Shown here: piece by piece, positions 34,689 to 44,375 of the stretch
Numbering within the stretch: the stretch's first letter is position 1
Layout: the number at the start of each line of letters is the position of its first letter
Origin: RGIG6178 sp045118975
Lineage (GTDB): Bacteria > Bacillota_I > Bacilli_A > RFN20 > DUOF01
Direction of reading: 5' to 3'
Assembly: GCA_045118975.1 (NCBI GenBank)
Contig: JBGVCT010000006.1
Coordinates: 29,659 to 93,658, forward strand
DNA length: 64,000 bases
Notes under the pieces: model-generated
What the model saw: only the letters and a program-made list of their open reading frames with translations
Databases searched by the model: none
What the model was told of the DNA's origin: nothing
Made by a program: the position numbers and the translations under genes

Positions 34689-35183
34689 ATGAATAAAGAC
34701 GTTGTTGCACAAAAAGCTGAATTAGTAGAAGAGATCTACAAGAATCTTACTGAGTCTCAAGCTGCTATCGTAGTTGAATACAGAGGTCTTAGTGTTGCTA
34801 AGTTATCTGAACTTAGAAAACTTCTAAGAAAGGAAGAAGCTACTTTAACAGTATTAAAGAACAGTTTAGTATCAAGAGCTGCTGAAAAAGCTGGTTTAGA
34901 AGAATTAAACAAAGAATTAACTGGACCTAACGCTTTAGTTTTAGCTAGTAAAGATGCTAGTGCTACTGCAAAAGTTTTAACTAAGTTCGCTAAGAGAAAT
35001 GAAGAATTAGTTATTAAAGGTGGAGTAGTTGATGGTAAAGTTATCAGTGCTGCTGATGTAGTAACTGTATCTAAATTACCTAACAAAGAAGGTCTTATCT
35101 CTATGTTCCTTGGATGCTTACAAGCTAGTGTTAGAAACTTCGCTTGTGCAATTAAGGCTGTAGCTGATAGTAAGGCTGAATAA
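34689..35183 (+). CDS. rplJ: 50S ribosomal protein L10 (uL10)
   Basis: 164 residues from the second of two adjacent ATGs; GGAGGTG is seven bases before 34689 and too close to 34686. Conserved AAIVVEYRGLSVAKLSELRK and KNSLVSRAAEKAG. L10 anchors the L7/L12 stalk and represses its own operon through the leader upstream. Confidence 0.97.
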   Translation: MNKDVVAQKAELVEEIYKNLTESQAAIVVEYRGLSVAKLSELRKLLRKEEATLTVLKNSLVSRAAEKAGLEELNKELTGPNALVLASKDASATAKVLTKFAKRNEELVIKGGVVDGKVISAADVVTVSKLPNKEGLISMFLGCLQASVRNFACAIKAVADSKAE

Positions 35184-35245
35184 TTAAATTAAAATTTGAC
35201 ATTAAAATTAAAAAATAATATATAAAGAAAGAGAGGAAAATTAAA

Positions 35246-35620
35246 ATGGCAAAAATTAATACAGAAGAATTAATCAATAGTTTAAAAGAAATGACAATTT
35301 TAGAATTAAACGAAGTTGTTAAAGCAATCGAGGAAGCATTTGGAGTAACTGCTGCTGCTCCTGTAGCTGCTGCTGCAGCTCCAGCTGAGGAAGAAGTAGT
35401 TAAGGGACCAGCTGAAGTAACAGTTTACTTAAAGAGCGTTGGAGCTAGCAAGCTTCAAGTTGTTAAGGCTGTTCAAGCTATCACAGGTTTAGGTTTAGGA
35501 GACGCTAAGAAATTAACTGACGTTGTTCCTTCAGTTATTAAGGAAAAGATTTCTCCAGCTGCTGCTGAAGATATCAAAGCTAAGCTTGTTGAAGCTGGTG
35601 CTGAAGTAGAAGTTAAATAA
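35246..35620 (+). CDS. rplL: 50S ribosomal protein L7/L12 (bL12)
   Basis: 124 residues: N-terminal dimerisation helices (INTEELINSLKEMTILELNE), an alanine-rich hinge (AAAPVAAAAAPAEE) and the C-terminal factor-binding domain with VVKAVQAITGLGLGDAKKLT. It recruits EF-G and EF-Tu. AGAGAGGA precedes the ATG. Confidence 0.98.
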   Translation: MAKINTEELINSLKEMTILELNEVVKAIEEAFGVTAAAPVAAAAAPAEEEVVKGPAEVTVYLKSVGASKLQVVKAVQAITGLGLGDAKKLTDVVPSVIKEKISPAAAEDIKAKLVEAGAEVEVK

Positions 35621-35663
35621 TTAAATTTCTAATCAAAACTAAGATAAGATTAAAATTAATTAA

Positions 35664-35693
35664 AAAAGCCCGTGTATATAATGGGCTTTTTTT
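35664..35693 (+). terminator. Terminator of rplJL
   Basis: AAAAGCCC (to 35671), 11-base loop, GGGC (35683-35686), T7. Confidence 0.88.
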
Positions 35694-35717
35694 GTATAAT
35701 GTGAGTGGGTGATTAAC

Positions 35718-36056
35718 ATGAAAAAATGTCCAAATTGTGGAACGCCAATGGCAACTGATCAAAAGCATTGTTTAACATGTGATTATGTGGAAAGGCATCC
35801 AAAAAAAGTTTGTCCAGAATGTGGGGATGCACTTGTTAGGGGTGTTTGTTATAGATGTGGATATAGAAAGCGTTTTTCTGATAATACTTGTCCTTATTGT
35901 AAACAAAAATTAATTGCAGGTAGATGTGACAGGTGTAAATATACATCATTTTCAGCTCATGTAAACCATTTTACTGAAAAACTTATCATCTTCATTATTA
36001 TTATTCTTATAGCATTATTCTTTGTGTGGAGGAAAACTGGTGTCTCATTATTTTGA
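35718..36056 (+). CDS. Multi-zinc-ribbon protein with C-terminal membrane anchor
   Basis: 112 residues from ATG at 35718; the GTG at 35709 lies in the GGGTG ribosome binding site. Six CxxC pairs (CPNC, CLTC, CPEC, CYRC, CPYC, CDRC) give three successive zinc ribbons over residues about 5-72, then a hydrophobic helix (about 86-105). The family is not identified; such modules are often membrane-tethered regulators. TATAAT at 35695-35700 may be its -10, with the -35 inside the rplL terminator. It ends in TGA and overlaps the next gene by 17 bases. Confidence 0.75.
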   Translation: MKKCPNCGTPMATDQKHCLTCDYVERHPKKVCPECGDALVRGVCYRCGYRKRFSDNTCPYCKQKLIAGRCDRCKYTSFSAHVNHFTEKLIIFIIIILIALFFVWRKTGVSLF

Positions 36057-36642
36057 AAATGATAACAAAGTTAAAAGCGAAGAGAGAATCTTTGCTGGTA
36101 ATATTTGTAATGTGAATTTTAATTTTTATAGTGATAATGGTGTTTTTAATAAGAATGGTATTGATTTTGGATCAAGATTATTGATTGAAGAATTTGTAAA
36201 GGAATATCATGAGGGAAAAGTTTTGGATGTTGGATGTGGAATTGGAATTATAGGTGTTGCTTTATCAAAACTATTAGAGGCTGATGTGGATATGGTAGAT
36301 GTTAATCTAAGAGCACTTGGATTAGCTAATAAAAATATATCATTAAACAAGTTAACTAGTGAAATGAATGTATTTGAAAGTAATTGTTATTCAAATGTTG
36401 TTAAATCATATGATTATATAATTACTAATCCTCCAATTAGGGCAGGAAAAAAAGTTGTTTATGAAATTCTTTTGGGGGCATATAATCATTTAAATGATAA
36501 TGGGGAACTTTGGTTTGTTATAAGAAAAGACCAAGGAGCACCTAGTGCAAAAAGAGATGTTGAAGAAGTATTTAAAAATTGTGATATTGTAGCTAAAGAT
36601 AAAGGATTTTTTATCTTGCGAGCTAAAAAAGTTTCTTTATAA
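36040..36642 (+). CDS. RsmC-like class I SAM methyltransferase (YbxB family)
   Basis: 200 residues from GTG at 36040, chosen for GGAGG seven bases upstream and for the MSHYFENDNKVKSEER start typical of the family. Motif I VLDVGCGIGIIGVAL (about 60-74) binds SAM, and ITNPPIRAGK (about 127-136) is the NPP(I/Y) motif of RNA/DNA amine methyltransferases. RsmC methylates G1207 of 16S rRNA. It stands after rplL as ybxB does in Bacillus, though rpoB does not follow. Confidence 0.83.
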   Translation: MSHYFENDNKVKSEERIFAGNICNVNFNFYSDNGVFNKNGIDFGSRLLIEEFVKEYHEGKVLDVGCGIGIIGVALSKLLEADVDMVDVNLRALGLANKNISLNKLTSEMNVFESNCYSNVVKSYDYIITNPPIRAGKKVVYEILLGAYNHLNDNGELWFVIRKDQGAPSAKRDVEEVFKNCDIVAKDKGFFILRAKKVSL

Positions 36643-36664
36643 GATATAAAGAAAATGTTATAAT
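36636..36664 (+). promoter_or_regulatory. Promoter of mutS
   Basis: TTTATA (36636-36641), 17-base spacer, TATAAT (36659-36664), overlapping the end of the methyltransferase gene. Confidence 0.5.
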
Positions 36665-36688
36665 TAATAAGGTTTTTGGGGTGATAGA

Positions 36689-39211
36689 ATGGAAAAGAAA
36701 TATTCGCCAATGATTGAGCAATATTTATCTGTTAAGAATAACTATAAAGATACCTTACTTTTTTATAGAGTAGGAGATTTTTATGAGTTATTTTTTGATG
36801 ATGCCAAAATTGCTTCAAGAGAATTAGAACTTGTTTTAACTGGTAAAGATGCGGGTGTAGAAGAGCGAATTGCAATGTGTGGAGTTCCTCATCATGCCGC
36901 TAAAGGATATTTAGAAAAATTAGTGGAAAAAGGATATAAAGTTGCTATTGTAGAGCAAGTTGAGGATCCTGCTACAGCTAAAGGAATTGTTAAAAGAGAT
37001 GTTATTCAAATAGTTACTCCAGGAACTTTAGTAGATGTTGGATTAAAAGATACAAATAATAATTTTTTATGTTATTTAGAAAGTTATACAAATGAGATTG
37101 TTATTGCTTATGTGGATATCTCAATTGGAGAACTATATACATTAAATATTAAAAAGGATTTTATGACTTTAAAGAATGAACTTGATTCTTTAGAAGTTAA
37201 GGAAATAGTTATTAATTCTAAATTTGATAATGATTTGCTTATCAATATTCAAGATAATTGTAGACTTGTTGTATCTTATCAAGAGACAATGAATGATAGT
37301 AGTATGTATGATCATTTATTTAGTAAAGTTAAAGATTCAAAACAAATAAAAGCTGTTAGATACTTAATTGGATATTTATTAGATACTCAAAAAAGAAATT
37401 TGGATTATTTAAAAGAAGTTAAAGTTATTATAAGAGATGATTATTTGCAAATGGATAATTATTCTAGAGTTAACTTAGAACTTGTTAGAACTATTAAAAA
37501 CGATAATAGATATGGAAGCTTACTTTGGGTTCTTGATAAATGTAAAACCGCATTAGGTTCTAGATTATTAAAGAATTGGTTAGTGTCTCCTTTATCGAAT
37601 GTTAATAAAATAGAAGAAAGACTTAGAATAGTAGATGGTTTTACTTCTTCATTCATTGCAAGGGAGGAAGTTATTAATTTACTTAAAGAAGTCTATGACC
37701 TTGAAAGACTTATTGCTAGAATTTGTTATGGTAGTGCTAATGGTAGAGATTTACTTCAATTAAAGAGAAGTTTATCTATCTTACCTGCATTAAAGGAAAC
37801 ATTAAAGAATAGTGGAGAAATGGATTTGTTTGTACTATCTCAATCTATTAAGGATTTTAGTGAAATAGTAGATTTAATCGATGCTTCAATTAGTGAAGAT
37901 GCTCCTTTAACTGTAAAAGAGGGTGGAGTAATTAGAGATGGTTATAATAAGGAATTAGATGAATATAGATACATTTCTAAAAATGGTAAAAAGTATATCA
38001 GTGAGATTGAAAGTGTTGAAAGAGAAAGAACTGGCATTAAAGGTTTAAAGATTGGGTATAACAAAGTTTTTGGTTATTACTTGGAGGTTACTAATTCTTA
38101 TCTTGGATTAGTTAAAGATGAGTTTGGTTGGATTAGAAAGCAAACTTTAACTGGTGCTGAAAGATTTATTACTCCTGAATTAAAAGAAAAAGAAGATATG
38201 ATATATAAAGCTGAAAATGAGATAGTTAAGCTTGAATATAACTTGTTTTTAGAAATAAAAGAAAAGGTTAAAGAAAAGACAAGTGATATTCAAGAATTAG
38301 CAGAGTTAATTGCTTATATTGATGTTCTTAGTAACTTTGCTTTAGTAGCTAGTGAGAATAATTATTGTAGACCTATATTCAATGAAGATGGTGTTGTTAG
38401 TTTAAACGAACTAAGACATCCAGTTATCGAAAAGTTAATTGGTAAAGAAAATTTTGTTAAGAATAATTATTATATAGATAGTGATAATTTCTTGCAAATT
38501 ATTACAGGACCTAATATGGGTGGTAAGTCTACAATTTTAAGGCAAATTGCTATTGTGGCTATAATGGGGCAAATTGGTTGCTATGTGCCTTGTGAGAGTG
38601 CAAATTTAACTGTTTTTGATAAGATATTTACTCGTATTGGAGCAAGTGATGATTTGGTTAGTGGAAAGTCTACGTTTATGGTGGAAATGAATGAGGCAAA
38701 TAATGCCTTAAGAAATGCCACAGATAAATCTTTGATTTTATTTGATGAACTTGGTAGGGGTACTTCTACCTATGATGGAATGGCTCTAGCTCAGGCAATA
38801 ATTGAATATATAGCACTTAATATTAAGGCTAAAACATTATTTTCTACACATTATCATGAACTTACTTTGTTAGAGGGTAAAATTGATGGAATTGTGAATA
38901 AAAATGTTAGTGTATATGAAGAAAATGATAAAGTGACTTTTCTTTATAAATTAATTGATGGCAAGGCTAATAAGTCTTATGGTATTAACGTAGCTAGACT
39001 TGCTTCTTTACCAGATACATTACTTGAAAGAGCAAAAGATATACTTAATCATCTAGAAACAATGAATAGTGTTGATAGTGCTAATACACAAATAGTAATA
39101 AAAGAAGTTACTCCTGAGTATGTTAAGGAAATTAAAAATATAGATCCATATAACATGACTCCAATAGAAGCACTTCAATATTTGATTGAATTAAAAGAAA
39201 AAGTAAAGTAA
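36689..39211 (+). CDS. mutS: DNA mismatch repair ATPase MutS
   Basis: 840 residues, full length. The mismatch-binding N-terminal motif VGDFYELFF keeps the Phe-x-Glu pair. Walker A is GPNMGGKST (about 612-620), followed by SGKSTFMVEMNEANNALRNA, Walker B LFDELGRGTSTYDG and STHYHELT. The C-terminal dimer/clamp region ends at about 840. It recognises mispairs and recruits MutL. It is not the small MutS2 form (no Smr domain). GGGGTGA precedes the ATG. Confidence 0.98.
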   Translation: MEKKYSPMIEQYLSVKNNYKDTLLFYRVGDFYELFFDDAKIASRELELVLTGKDAGVEERIAMCGVPHHAAKGYLEKLVEKGYKVAIVEQVEDPATAKGIVKRDVIQIVTPGTLVDVGLKDTNNNFLCYLESYTNEIVIAYVDISIGELYTLNIKKDFMTLKNELDSLEVKEIVINSKFDNDLLINIQDNCRLVVSYQETMNDSSMYDHLFSKVKDSKQIKAVRYLIGYLLDTQKRNLDYLKEVKVIIRDDYLQMDNYSRVNLELVRTIKNDNRYGSLLWVLDKCKTALGSRLLKNWLVSPLSNVNKIEERLRIVDGFTSSFIAREEVINLLKEVYDLERLIARICYGSANGRDLLQLKRSLSILPALKETLKNSGEMDLFVLSQSIKDFSEIVDLIDASISEDAPLTVKEGGVIRDGYNKELDEYRYISKNGKKYISEIESVERERTGIKGLKIGYNKVFGYYLEVTNSYLGLVKDEFGWIRKQTLTGAERFITPELKEKEDMIYKAENEIVKLEYNLFLEIKEKVKEKTSDIQELAELIAYIDVLSNFALVASENNYCRPIFNEDGVVSLNELRHPVIEKLIGKENFVKNNYYIDSDNFLQIITGPNMGGKSTILRQIAIVAIMGQIGCYVPCESANLTVFDKIFTRIGASDDLVSGKSTFMVEMNEANNALRNATDKSLILFDELGRGTSTYDGMALAQAIIEYIALNIKAKTLFSTHYHELTLLEGKIDGIVNKNVSVYEENDKVTFLYKLIDGKANKSYGINVARLASLPDTLLERAKDILNHLETMNSVDSANTQIVIKEVTPEYVKEIKNIDPYNMTPIEALQYLIELKEKVK

Positions 39212-39214
39212 AAT

Positions 39215-39240
39215 AAACTCCCAATTAAAGGGAGTTTTTT
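39215..39240 (+). terminator. Terminator after mutS
   Basis: AAACTCCC (39215-39222), loop, GGGAGTTT (39230-39237) and further T. mutL therefore probably has its own promoter in the following 50 bases. Confidence 0.8.
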
Positions 39241-39289
39241 ATGTGTAAAAAACAATGTAAATTTGTTATTATATAGGTGGTGATATTTT

Positions 39290-41023
39290 ATGGGAAATAT
39301 TAAGTTATTAGATTCGGTTTTATCTAACAAAATTGCTGCAGGAGAAGTTGTAGAAAGACCTGCCTCTGTGGTAAAAGAAGTGTTAGAAAATTCTTTAGAT
39401 GCTAAAGCGACTCAAATTATTATTAAGATTAAAGGTGCTGGTAAAACAGAAATAATGATTAGCGATAATGGTATAGGTATGGATAAAGAAGATGCTATAC
39501 TTGCTTTTTCTAGACATGCCACAAGTAAGCTAAAAAATGAAAGAGATTTATTTAAGATTGCTACTTTAGGGTTTAGAGGAGAAGCGCTTGCCTCAATTGC
39601 CTCAGTTAGCAATGTTGTATTAGAAACTTGTAAAGAAAATGAAGTTGGTACAAAAGTAGAATTAGTTAATGGTAAAGTACAAACTGTGGAACCTAGTAAG
39701 AGTAATAAAGGAACTACTATCTATATAAGAAACTTATTTTATAATACGCCTGCTAGATTAAAGTTTTTAAAAAGTGATAATGTGGAGTTTTCTCATATCA
39801 GTGATGTTGTTATGAAATTAGCCCTAGCATATCCATATGTAAGTTTTACTTTATATAATGAAGATAAGATAAGTTTTTATAGTTCTGGTAAGGGAAACGT
39901 TTTAGAAATTATATCATCACTATATGGGTTAGATGTTGCAAAAAATATGAACAAGTTTGAAGGAAGCAATGATGATTTTTCTATAAGTGGATATACTTCC
40001 TCACTTGGTGTTAGTAGAAGTAATAAAAGTGGCATTATTACTATTTTAAATGGCAGATGTGTAAGATTAACGGGTGCAATAAACGCACTTATTGAAAGCT
40101 ATAAGACCTATTTAAGTGATGATAGATATCCAATTACAATTATTAATATTGAAACTGATTATGCTTTAGTAGATGTTAATGTACATCCATCAAAACAAGA
40201 AGTAAGATTATCAAAAGAACTAGAATTAAAAGAATTAATTTATGATTGTATCAAGAGTGTGTTTGTTGTTAAAAATATTGCTCCAAAAGTAAGTGTAAAA
40301 GATACAGAGAAAAAAGAGCAAACAACACTATCTATAGATGATTTGAATATAGGAAGTAGTAATTATACCCCTACTTTAACTATTAATGAAACATTAGTTA
40401 GTGAAGGAGAAGTTAAATATAATAGCGATGATAGCATAACAAAAACTAGATTAACACCAATAGGGCAATATATAGCAAAGTATATATTAGCAAGTGATGG
40501 AGATTCTTTATACATAGTGGATCAACATGCTGCTGCTGAAAGAATAAATTATGAGTTATTTACTAAAAAATTTAATGATTTTTCTAATTGGACATACACT
40601 GATTTACTAGTTCCTATGGTTGTTACTTTAACAAAAAAAGAAAGTGCTATTTTATTGGAAAACTTATCTGTGATAAAAGAAGTTGGAATTACAATTGAAG
40701 AGTTTGGGGAAAACTCATTTAGAGTTACAAGTATTCCAACTTGGATGAAGGAAGTTGATAGTAGTGATTATCTTGATGAAATTATTGAACAAGTAATTAG
40801 TGGAAGTAAAAAGATAGATTTACAAACTTTAAGAATACATGTTATATCTACTATGGCTTGTAAAGCGTCTTTAAAGGCTAATAAGGTTTTATCTTATTTT
40901 GAAATGCAAACATTACTTGATACATTACTTAAGTGTGATAATCCATATACATGTCCTCATGGAAGACCTACCACTATTATTTATACAACTTCAGATTTGG
41001 ATAAACTATTTAAAAGGAGCTAG
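39290..41023 (+). CDS. mutL: DNA mismatch repair protein MutL, endonuclease type
   Basis: 577 residues. The GHKL ATPase N-terminus has AAGEVVERPASVVKEVLENS, DNGIGM and GFRGEALASIASV. The C-terminal domain has the metal motif DQHAAAERINYE, of the form DQHA(x)2E(x)4E, with ACKASLKAN and CPHGRPT, so it should nick DNA itself, as expected where MutH is missing. It cuts the new strand after MutS binding. It is two bases before miaA. Confidence 0.97.
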   Translation: MGNIKLLDSVLSNKIAAGEVVERPASVVKEVLENSLDAKATQIIIKIKGAGKTEIMISDNGIGMDKEDAILAFSRHATSKLKNERDLFKIATLGFRGEALASIASVSNVVLETCKENEVGTKVELVNGKVQTVEPSKSNKGTTIYIRNLFYNTPARLKFLKSDNVEFSHISDVVMKLALAYPYVSFTLYNEDKISFYSSGKGNVLEIISSLYGLDVAKNMNKFEGSNDDFSISGYTSSLGVSRSNKSGIITILNGRCVRLTGAINALIESYKTYLSDDRYPITIINIETDYALVDVNVHPSKQEVRLSKELELKELIYDCIKSVFVVKNIAPKVSVKDTEKKEQTTLSIDDLNIGSSNYTPTLTINETLVSEGEVKYNSDDSITKTRLTPIGQYIAKYILASDGDSLYIVDQHAAAERINYELFTKKFNDFSNWTYTDLLVPMVVTLTKKESAILLENLSVIKEVGITIEEFGENSFRVTSIPTWMKEVDSSDYLDEIIEQVISGSKKIDLQTLRIHVISTMACKASLKANKVLSYFEMQTLLDTLLKCDNPYTCPHGRPTTIIYTTSDLDKLFKRS

Positions 41024-41025
41024 GT

Positions 41026-41940
41026 ATGGATAAAGTTATAGTTATTGTAGGTCCTACAGGGGTTGGAAAAACTAAACTTGGTGTGGAACTAGCAAAAAGA
41101 TTTAATGGAGAGATCATTAGTGGAGACAGTGTTCAAGTATACAAAAGGATGAATATTGGTAGTGCTAAAGTAAAAGAGGAAGAAAAAGAAGGGATTGAAC
41201 ACTATCTTATTGATATTAAAGATATAGAGGAAGACTATAGTGTTTATGATTTCCAAAAAGAAGTGAGAGAAAAGATTAAATTAATTACAAATAAAGGAAA
41301 ACTTCCTATTATGGTAGGTGGTACGGGACTTTATTTAAAAGCTGCATTATATGATTATGAATTTAATAATGAAGACAATATTGAATTTAATGATTATAAA
41401 GAATTATCAAACAAAGAAGTTTATGAATTATTAAAACAGATAGATCCAACAGAGGCTAGTAAATTACATGAAAATAATAGAGTAAGAGTTGTGCGTGCTC
41501 TTAATATTATAAAAAACTCTAATATGACTAAAACGGAGATGTTGGAGAAACAAGAACATAAATTACTTTATGATGCTATATTTGTTGGGTTAACTGCACC
41601 TAGAGAAATTGTTTATAAAAGGATTAATGATAGAGTAGATAAAATGGTAAAGAACGGTTTACTTGAGGAAGTTAAATCTATATATGATGATTATAAAGAT
41701 AGTAAATATTCTTCTTTAAAGGCTATAGGTTATAAAGAATTATTTGAATATTTTAATGGAAATATGTCACTTGAAGATTCTCTTGAACTTATAAAGAAGA
41801 GAAGTAGGAACTATGCTAAAAGACAATATACGTGGTTTAATAATCAATTTGAAGTTAATTGGTTTGATTCAAATTTAAATGATTTCAATAAGACAGTTTT
41901 AGATGTAGAAAATTATTTAAAAAAGGTTACAAAAGTGTAA
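41026..41940 (+). CDS. miaA: tRNA dimethylallyltransferase MiaA
   Basis: 304 residues: P-loop GPTGVGKT (8-15), SGDSVQVYKRMNIGSAKV, VGGTGLYLKAAL and RNYAKRQYTWF, all typical of MiaA. It adds a dimethylallyl group to A37 of tRNAs reading codons starting with U; the tRNA-Ser, -Phe and -Cys in this window are candidate substrates. AAGGAG ends mutL, and the two genes are co-transcribed. Confidence 0.97.
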   Translation: MDKVIVIVGPTGVGKTKLGVELAKRFNGEIISGDSVQVYKRMNIGSAKVKEEEKEGIEHYLIDIKDIEEDYSVYDFQKEVREKIKLITNKGKLPIMVGGTGLYLKAALYDYEFNNEDNIEFNDYKELSNKEVYELLKQIDPTEASKLHENNRVRVVRALNIIKNSNMTKTEMLEKQEHKLLYDAIFVGLTAPREIVYKRINDRVDKMVKNGLLEEVKSIYDDYKDSKYSSLKAIGYKELFEYFNGNMSLEDSLELIKKRSRNYAKRQYTWFNNQFEVNWFDSNLNDFNKTVLDVENYLKKVTKV

Positions 41941-41949
41941 TCTTTTTTT
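41923..41949 (+). terminator. Terminator of mutL-miaA
   Basis: AAGGTTACA (41923-41931), AAAG, TGTAATCTT (41936-41944) with one G-T pair, T7. The 5' arm is the last three codons of miaA. Confidence 0.85.
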
Positions 41950-42028
41950 ATGCATTTTAAATGGTTTTAATAATGAAAATCTTTAATAAAATAGTAAGTT
42001 ATGGTATCCTAAAAGTAGGTGATAATAT

Positions 42029-42439
42029 ATGGAAATTTGGATGAATGTAGTTAAATATGATAATGTTGCGGCATGTATGGAAAAACATATTGTTCCATTT
42101 GCTATTTGCTTATCAAAGGAAGATGAAAGAAATAAAAGAGTAGATGAATTCATCAACACTTATTATGGTATAACAATGGATGCTAGGGGATATTCTTGTT
42201 GTATTTGCAATATTATTTTAGCTGATAAGTGTAGATCATATGGATATACTGCTATAAAGAATAAAGATAAGACAGTTAAGAAAATACGTGAATTTAAACC
42301 TGCTAGAAGCAAACAATTAAATGGTAAGGTAATTGTGGATATTTGCTTTGATGATGGGACTACAATTGATTCAATTGAACTAGTTGAAACAATTATAGAA
42401 AATGTTGAAAAAGGTAAATTATTAGTGAATAAAGAGTAA
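42029..42439 (+). CDS. Cysteine-containing protein of unknown function
   Basis: 136 residues from ATG with AGGTG upstream; an ATG four codons later is also possible. No signal or membrane segment. Cysteines cluster at ARGYSCCICNIILADKCRSYG (about 52-72), suggestive of a metal site or active thiol, and there is a basic stretch KTVKKIREFKPARSK (about 86-100), then a beta-rich end. I do not recognise a family. It is a single-gene unit between terminators. Confidence 0.65.
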   Translation: MEIWMNVVKYDNVAACMEKHIVPFAICLSKEDERNKRVDEFINTYYGITMDARGYSCCICNIILADKCRSYGYTAIKNKDKTVKKIREFKPARSKQLNGKVIVDICFDDGTTIDSIELVETIIENVEKGKLLVNKE

Positions 42440-42458
42440 GCTTGAGCTTACTTTTTTT
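42435..42458 (+). terminator. Terminator after the gene at 42029
   Basis: AGTAAGC (42435-42441), TTGA, GCTTACT (42446-42452), T7. It overlaps the stop codon. Confidence 0.87.
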
Positions 42459-42476
42459 CTAAGGGGAGGAAATATA

Positions 42477-44138
42477 ATGAAGAGTGATATTGAAATAGCA
42501 ACTAGCACTAAAATGGCAAGTATTAAAAGTGTGGCTAAAAAAGCAAATATAAAGGATAAATATCTAGAACAATATGGTAAATATAAGGCAAAAATTAATT
42601 TAGATATATATGAGGAATTAAAAGATAAAGAAGATGGTAAACTAATTTTGGTTACTGCGATTAATCCTACAAAATATGGAGAAGGTAAAACAACAACCAC
42701 TATAGGTCTATCAGAAGCATTTAAAGTAATGGGTGTCAATGCTATATTAGCGTTAAGGGAACCATCTTTAGGACCAGTATTTGGTATTAAAGGTGGTGCA
42801 GCTGGTGGAGGATATGCTCAAGTTTTGCCAATGGAGGATATTAATCTTCATTTTACAGGAGACTTTCATGCTTTAACTACAATTAATAATCTTATTAGTG
42901 CATGTATTGATAACGAATTATATTGGGGTAATGAATTAAATATTGATCCTAGTAAGATTGTGTGGAAAAGATGTTTGGATTTAAATGATAGATGTTTAAG
43001 AAAAGTTAGTGTTGGTGATGATGGTAAAAGTGGTGTTAAAAGAAATGATGGTTTTAATATCACTGTTGCAAGTGAGGTTATGGCGGCTTTTTGTCTTTGT
43101 GAATCATTAGAAGATTTTGCAACTATGTTAGATGAGGCAATTGTTGCATATACTTATGATGATAAAGTTGTAAAAGTAAAAGATTTAAATATAAAGGGTA
43201 GTATTAAAGTTTTAGCTAAAGATGCAATAAAACCAAATCTAGTGCAAACTTTAAATCATGCACCAGTTTTGATTCATGGAGGACCATTTGCCAATATTGC
43301 ACATGGTTGTAACTCGCTTATTGCTACAAAATTAGGTTTAAAACTAGCTGATTATTGTGTTACAGAAGCTGGATTTGGCTGCGATTTAGGTGGAGAAAAA
43401 TTCTTTGATATAAAATGTAGAAAAGGAAACTTAAAACCTAGTGCTGTAGTGGTAGTTGCAACTATTAGAGCTCTTAAGCATCATGGAGGATGTTTAGATA
43501 TAACAAAAGAGGATTTATCTAGTTTGGAAAAAGGTTTTGCAAACCTAGATAAGCATGTTGAAAATGTGAAAAAATTTGGAGTTCCTTTTGTTGTTGGAAT
43601 TAATAAATTCCATAGTGATACTAAAAAAGAAATTTCACTTTTGATTGAGTATTGTAAGGAGAAGGGATATCCAGTTGAATTAAATGAGTCTTTTGCTAAG
43701 GGTGGAAAAGGAGCAATTGCATTAGCGAATAAGGTTATTGAACTTACAGAGGAACAATCTAACTTTAATTACATATATAAGACACAGGATTCACTAGAAG
43801 ATAAGATTGCTTCTATTGCAAAAGAAATCTATGGAGCAAGTGGTGTTAATTATAGCGAGAAAGCATTAGAGGATATTTCAAAAATCAGAAAAAATGGATT
43901 AGATAAAGATTTGCTTGTATGTATGGCTAAAACTCCAATGTCATTATCCGATAATGATAAGTTAATTGGTAGACCTGAGGGATTTGAAATAAATGTTAAA
44001 GAAGTTAGAATTTCTAATAGTGTAAAGTTTTTAGTTGTGTTAACAGGAAATGTTTTAACTATGCCAGGTCTTAGCAAGGATTGTGCAGCGCATAAAATCA
44101 AAATGGATGAAAATGGAAAGATTGAGGGATTATTTTAA
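42477..44138 (+). CDS. fhs: Formate-tetrahydrofolate ligase
   Basis: 553 residues, the standard length. The ATP site PTKYGEGKTTTTIG (about 63-76), REPSLGPVFGIKGGAAGGGY, FTGDFHALTTINNLISA and ITEAGF-type VTEAGFGCDLGGEKF identify it. It makes 10-formyl-THF from formate for purine and formyl-Met-tRNA synthesis. GGGGAGGA precedes the ATG. It overlaps the next gene (TAATG). Confidence 0.98.
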   Translation: MKSDIEIATSTKMASIKSVAKKANIKDKYLEQYGKYKAKINLDIYEELKDKEDGKLILVTAINPTKYGEGKTTTTIGLSEAFKVMGVNAILALREPSLGPVFGIKGGAAGGGYAQVLPMEDINLHFTGDFHALTTINNLISACIDNELYWGNELNIDPSKIVWKRCLDLNDRCLRKVSVGDDGKSGVKRNDGFNITVASEVMAAFCLCESLEDFATMLDEAIVAYTYDDKVVKVKDLNIKGSIKVLAKDAIKPNLVQTLNHAPVLIHGGPFANIAHGCNSLIATKLGLKLADYCVTEAGFGCDLGGEKFFDIKCRKGNLKPSAVVVVATIRALKHHGGCLDITKEDLSSLEKGFANLDKHVENVKKFGVPFVVGINKFHSDTKKEISLLIEYCKEKGYPVELNESFAKGGKGAIALANKVIELTEEQSNFNYIYKTQDSLEDKIASIAKEIYGASGVNYSEKALEDISKIRKNGLDKDLLVCMAKTPMSLSDNDKLIGRPEGFEINVKEVRISNSVKFLVVLTGNVLTMPGLSKDCAAHKIKMDENGKIEGLF

Positions 44139-44326
44139 TGGAATATAATCTTGGTGATAAAGTTATTACAAAAAAAACACATCCATGTGAGAAAAGATGT
44201 AATGAGTGGGAAATTATAAGAGTTGGTGCAGATATTAAAATAAAATGTCTTGGGTGTGGAAATATTATTATGCTCTCTAGATATAAATTTGAAAAAAGTG
44301 TAAAAAGTATAATCCCAAAGGAATAA
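44138..44326 (+). CDS. DUF951 family small protein
   Basis: 62 residues: GDKVITKKTHPCEKRCNEWE and GADIKIKCLGCGNIIMLSRY match the DUF951 pattern, a small protein with conserved cysteines and an RNA-binding-like beta-barrel, function unknown. In many Firmicutes it neighbours chromosome-partition or ychF genes; here it overlaps fhs by one base and is probably coupled to it. Confidence 0.8.
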   Translation: MEYNLGDKVITKKTHPCEKRCNEWEIIRVGADIKIKCLGCGNIIMLSRYKFEKSVKSIIPKE

Positions 44327-44375
44327 GAAATTAATATATCTGGTTGTATTATTAGGTTAGAAATTTATAAAAAAG

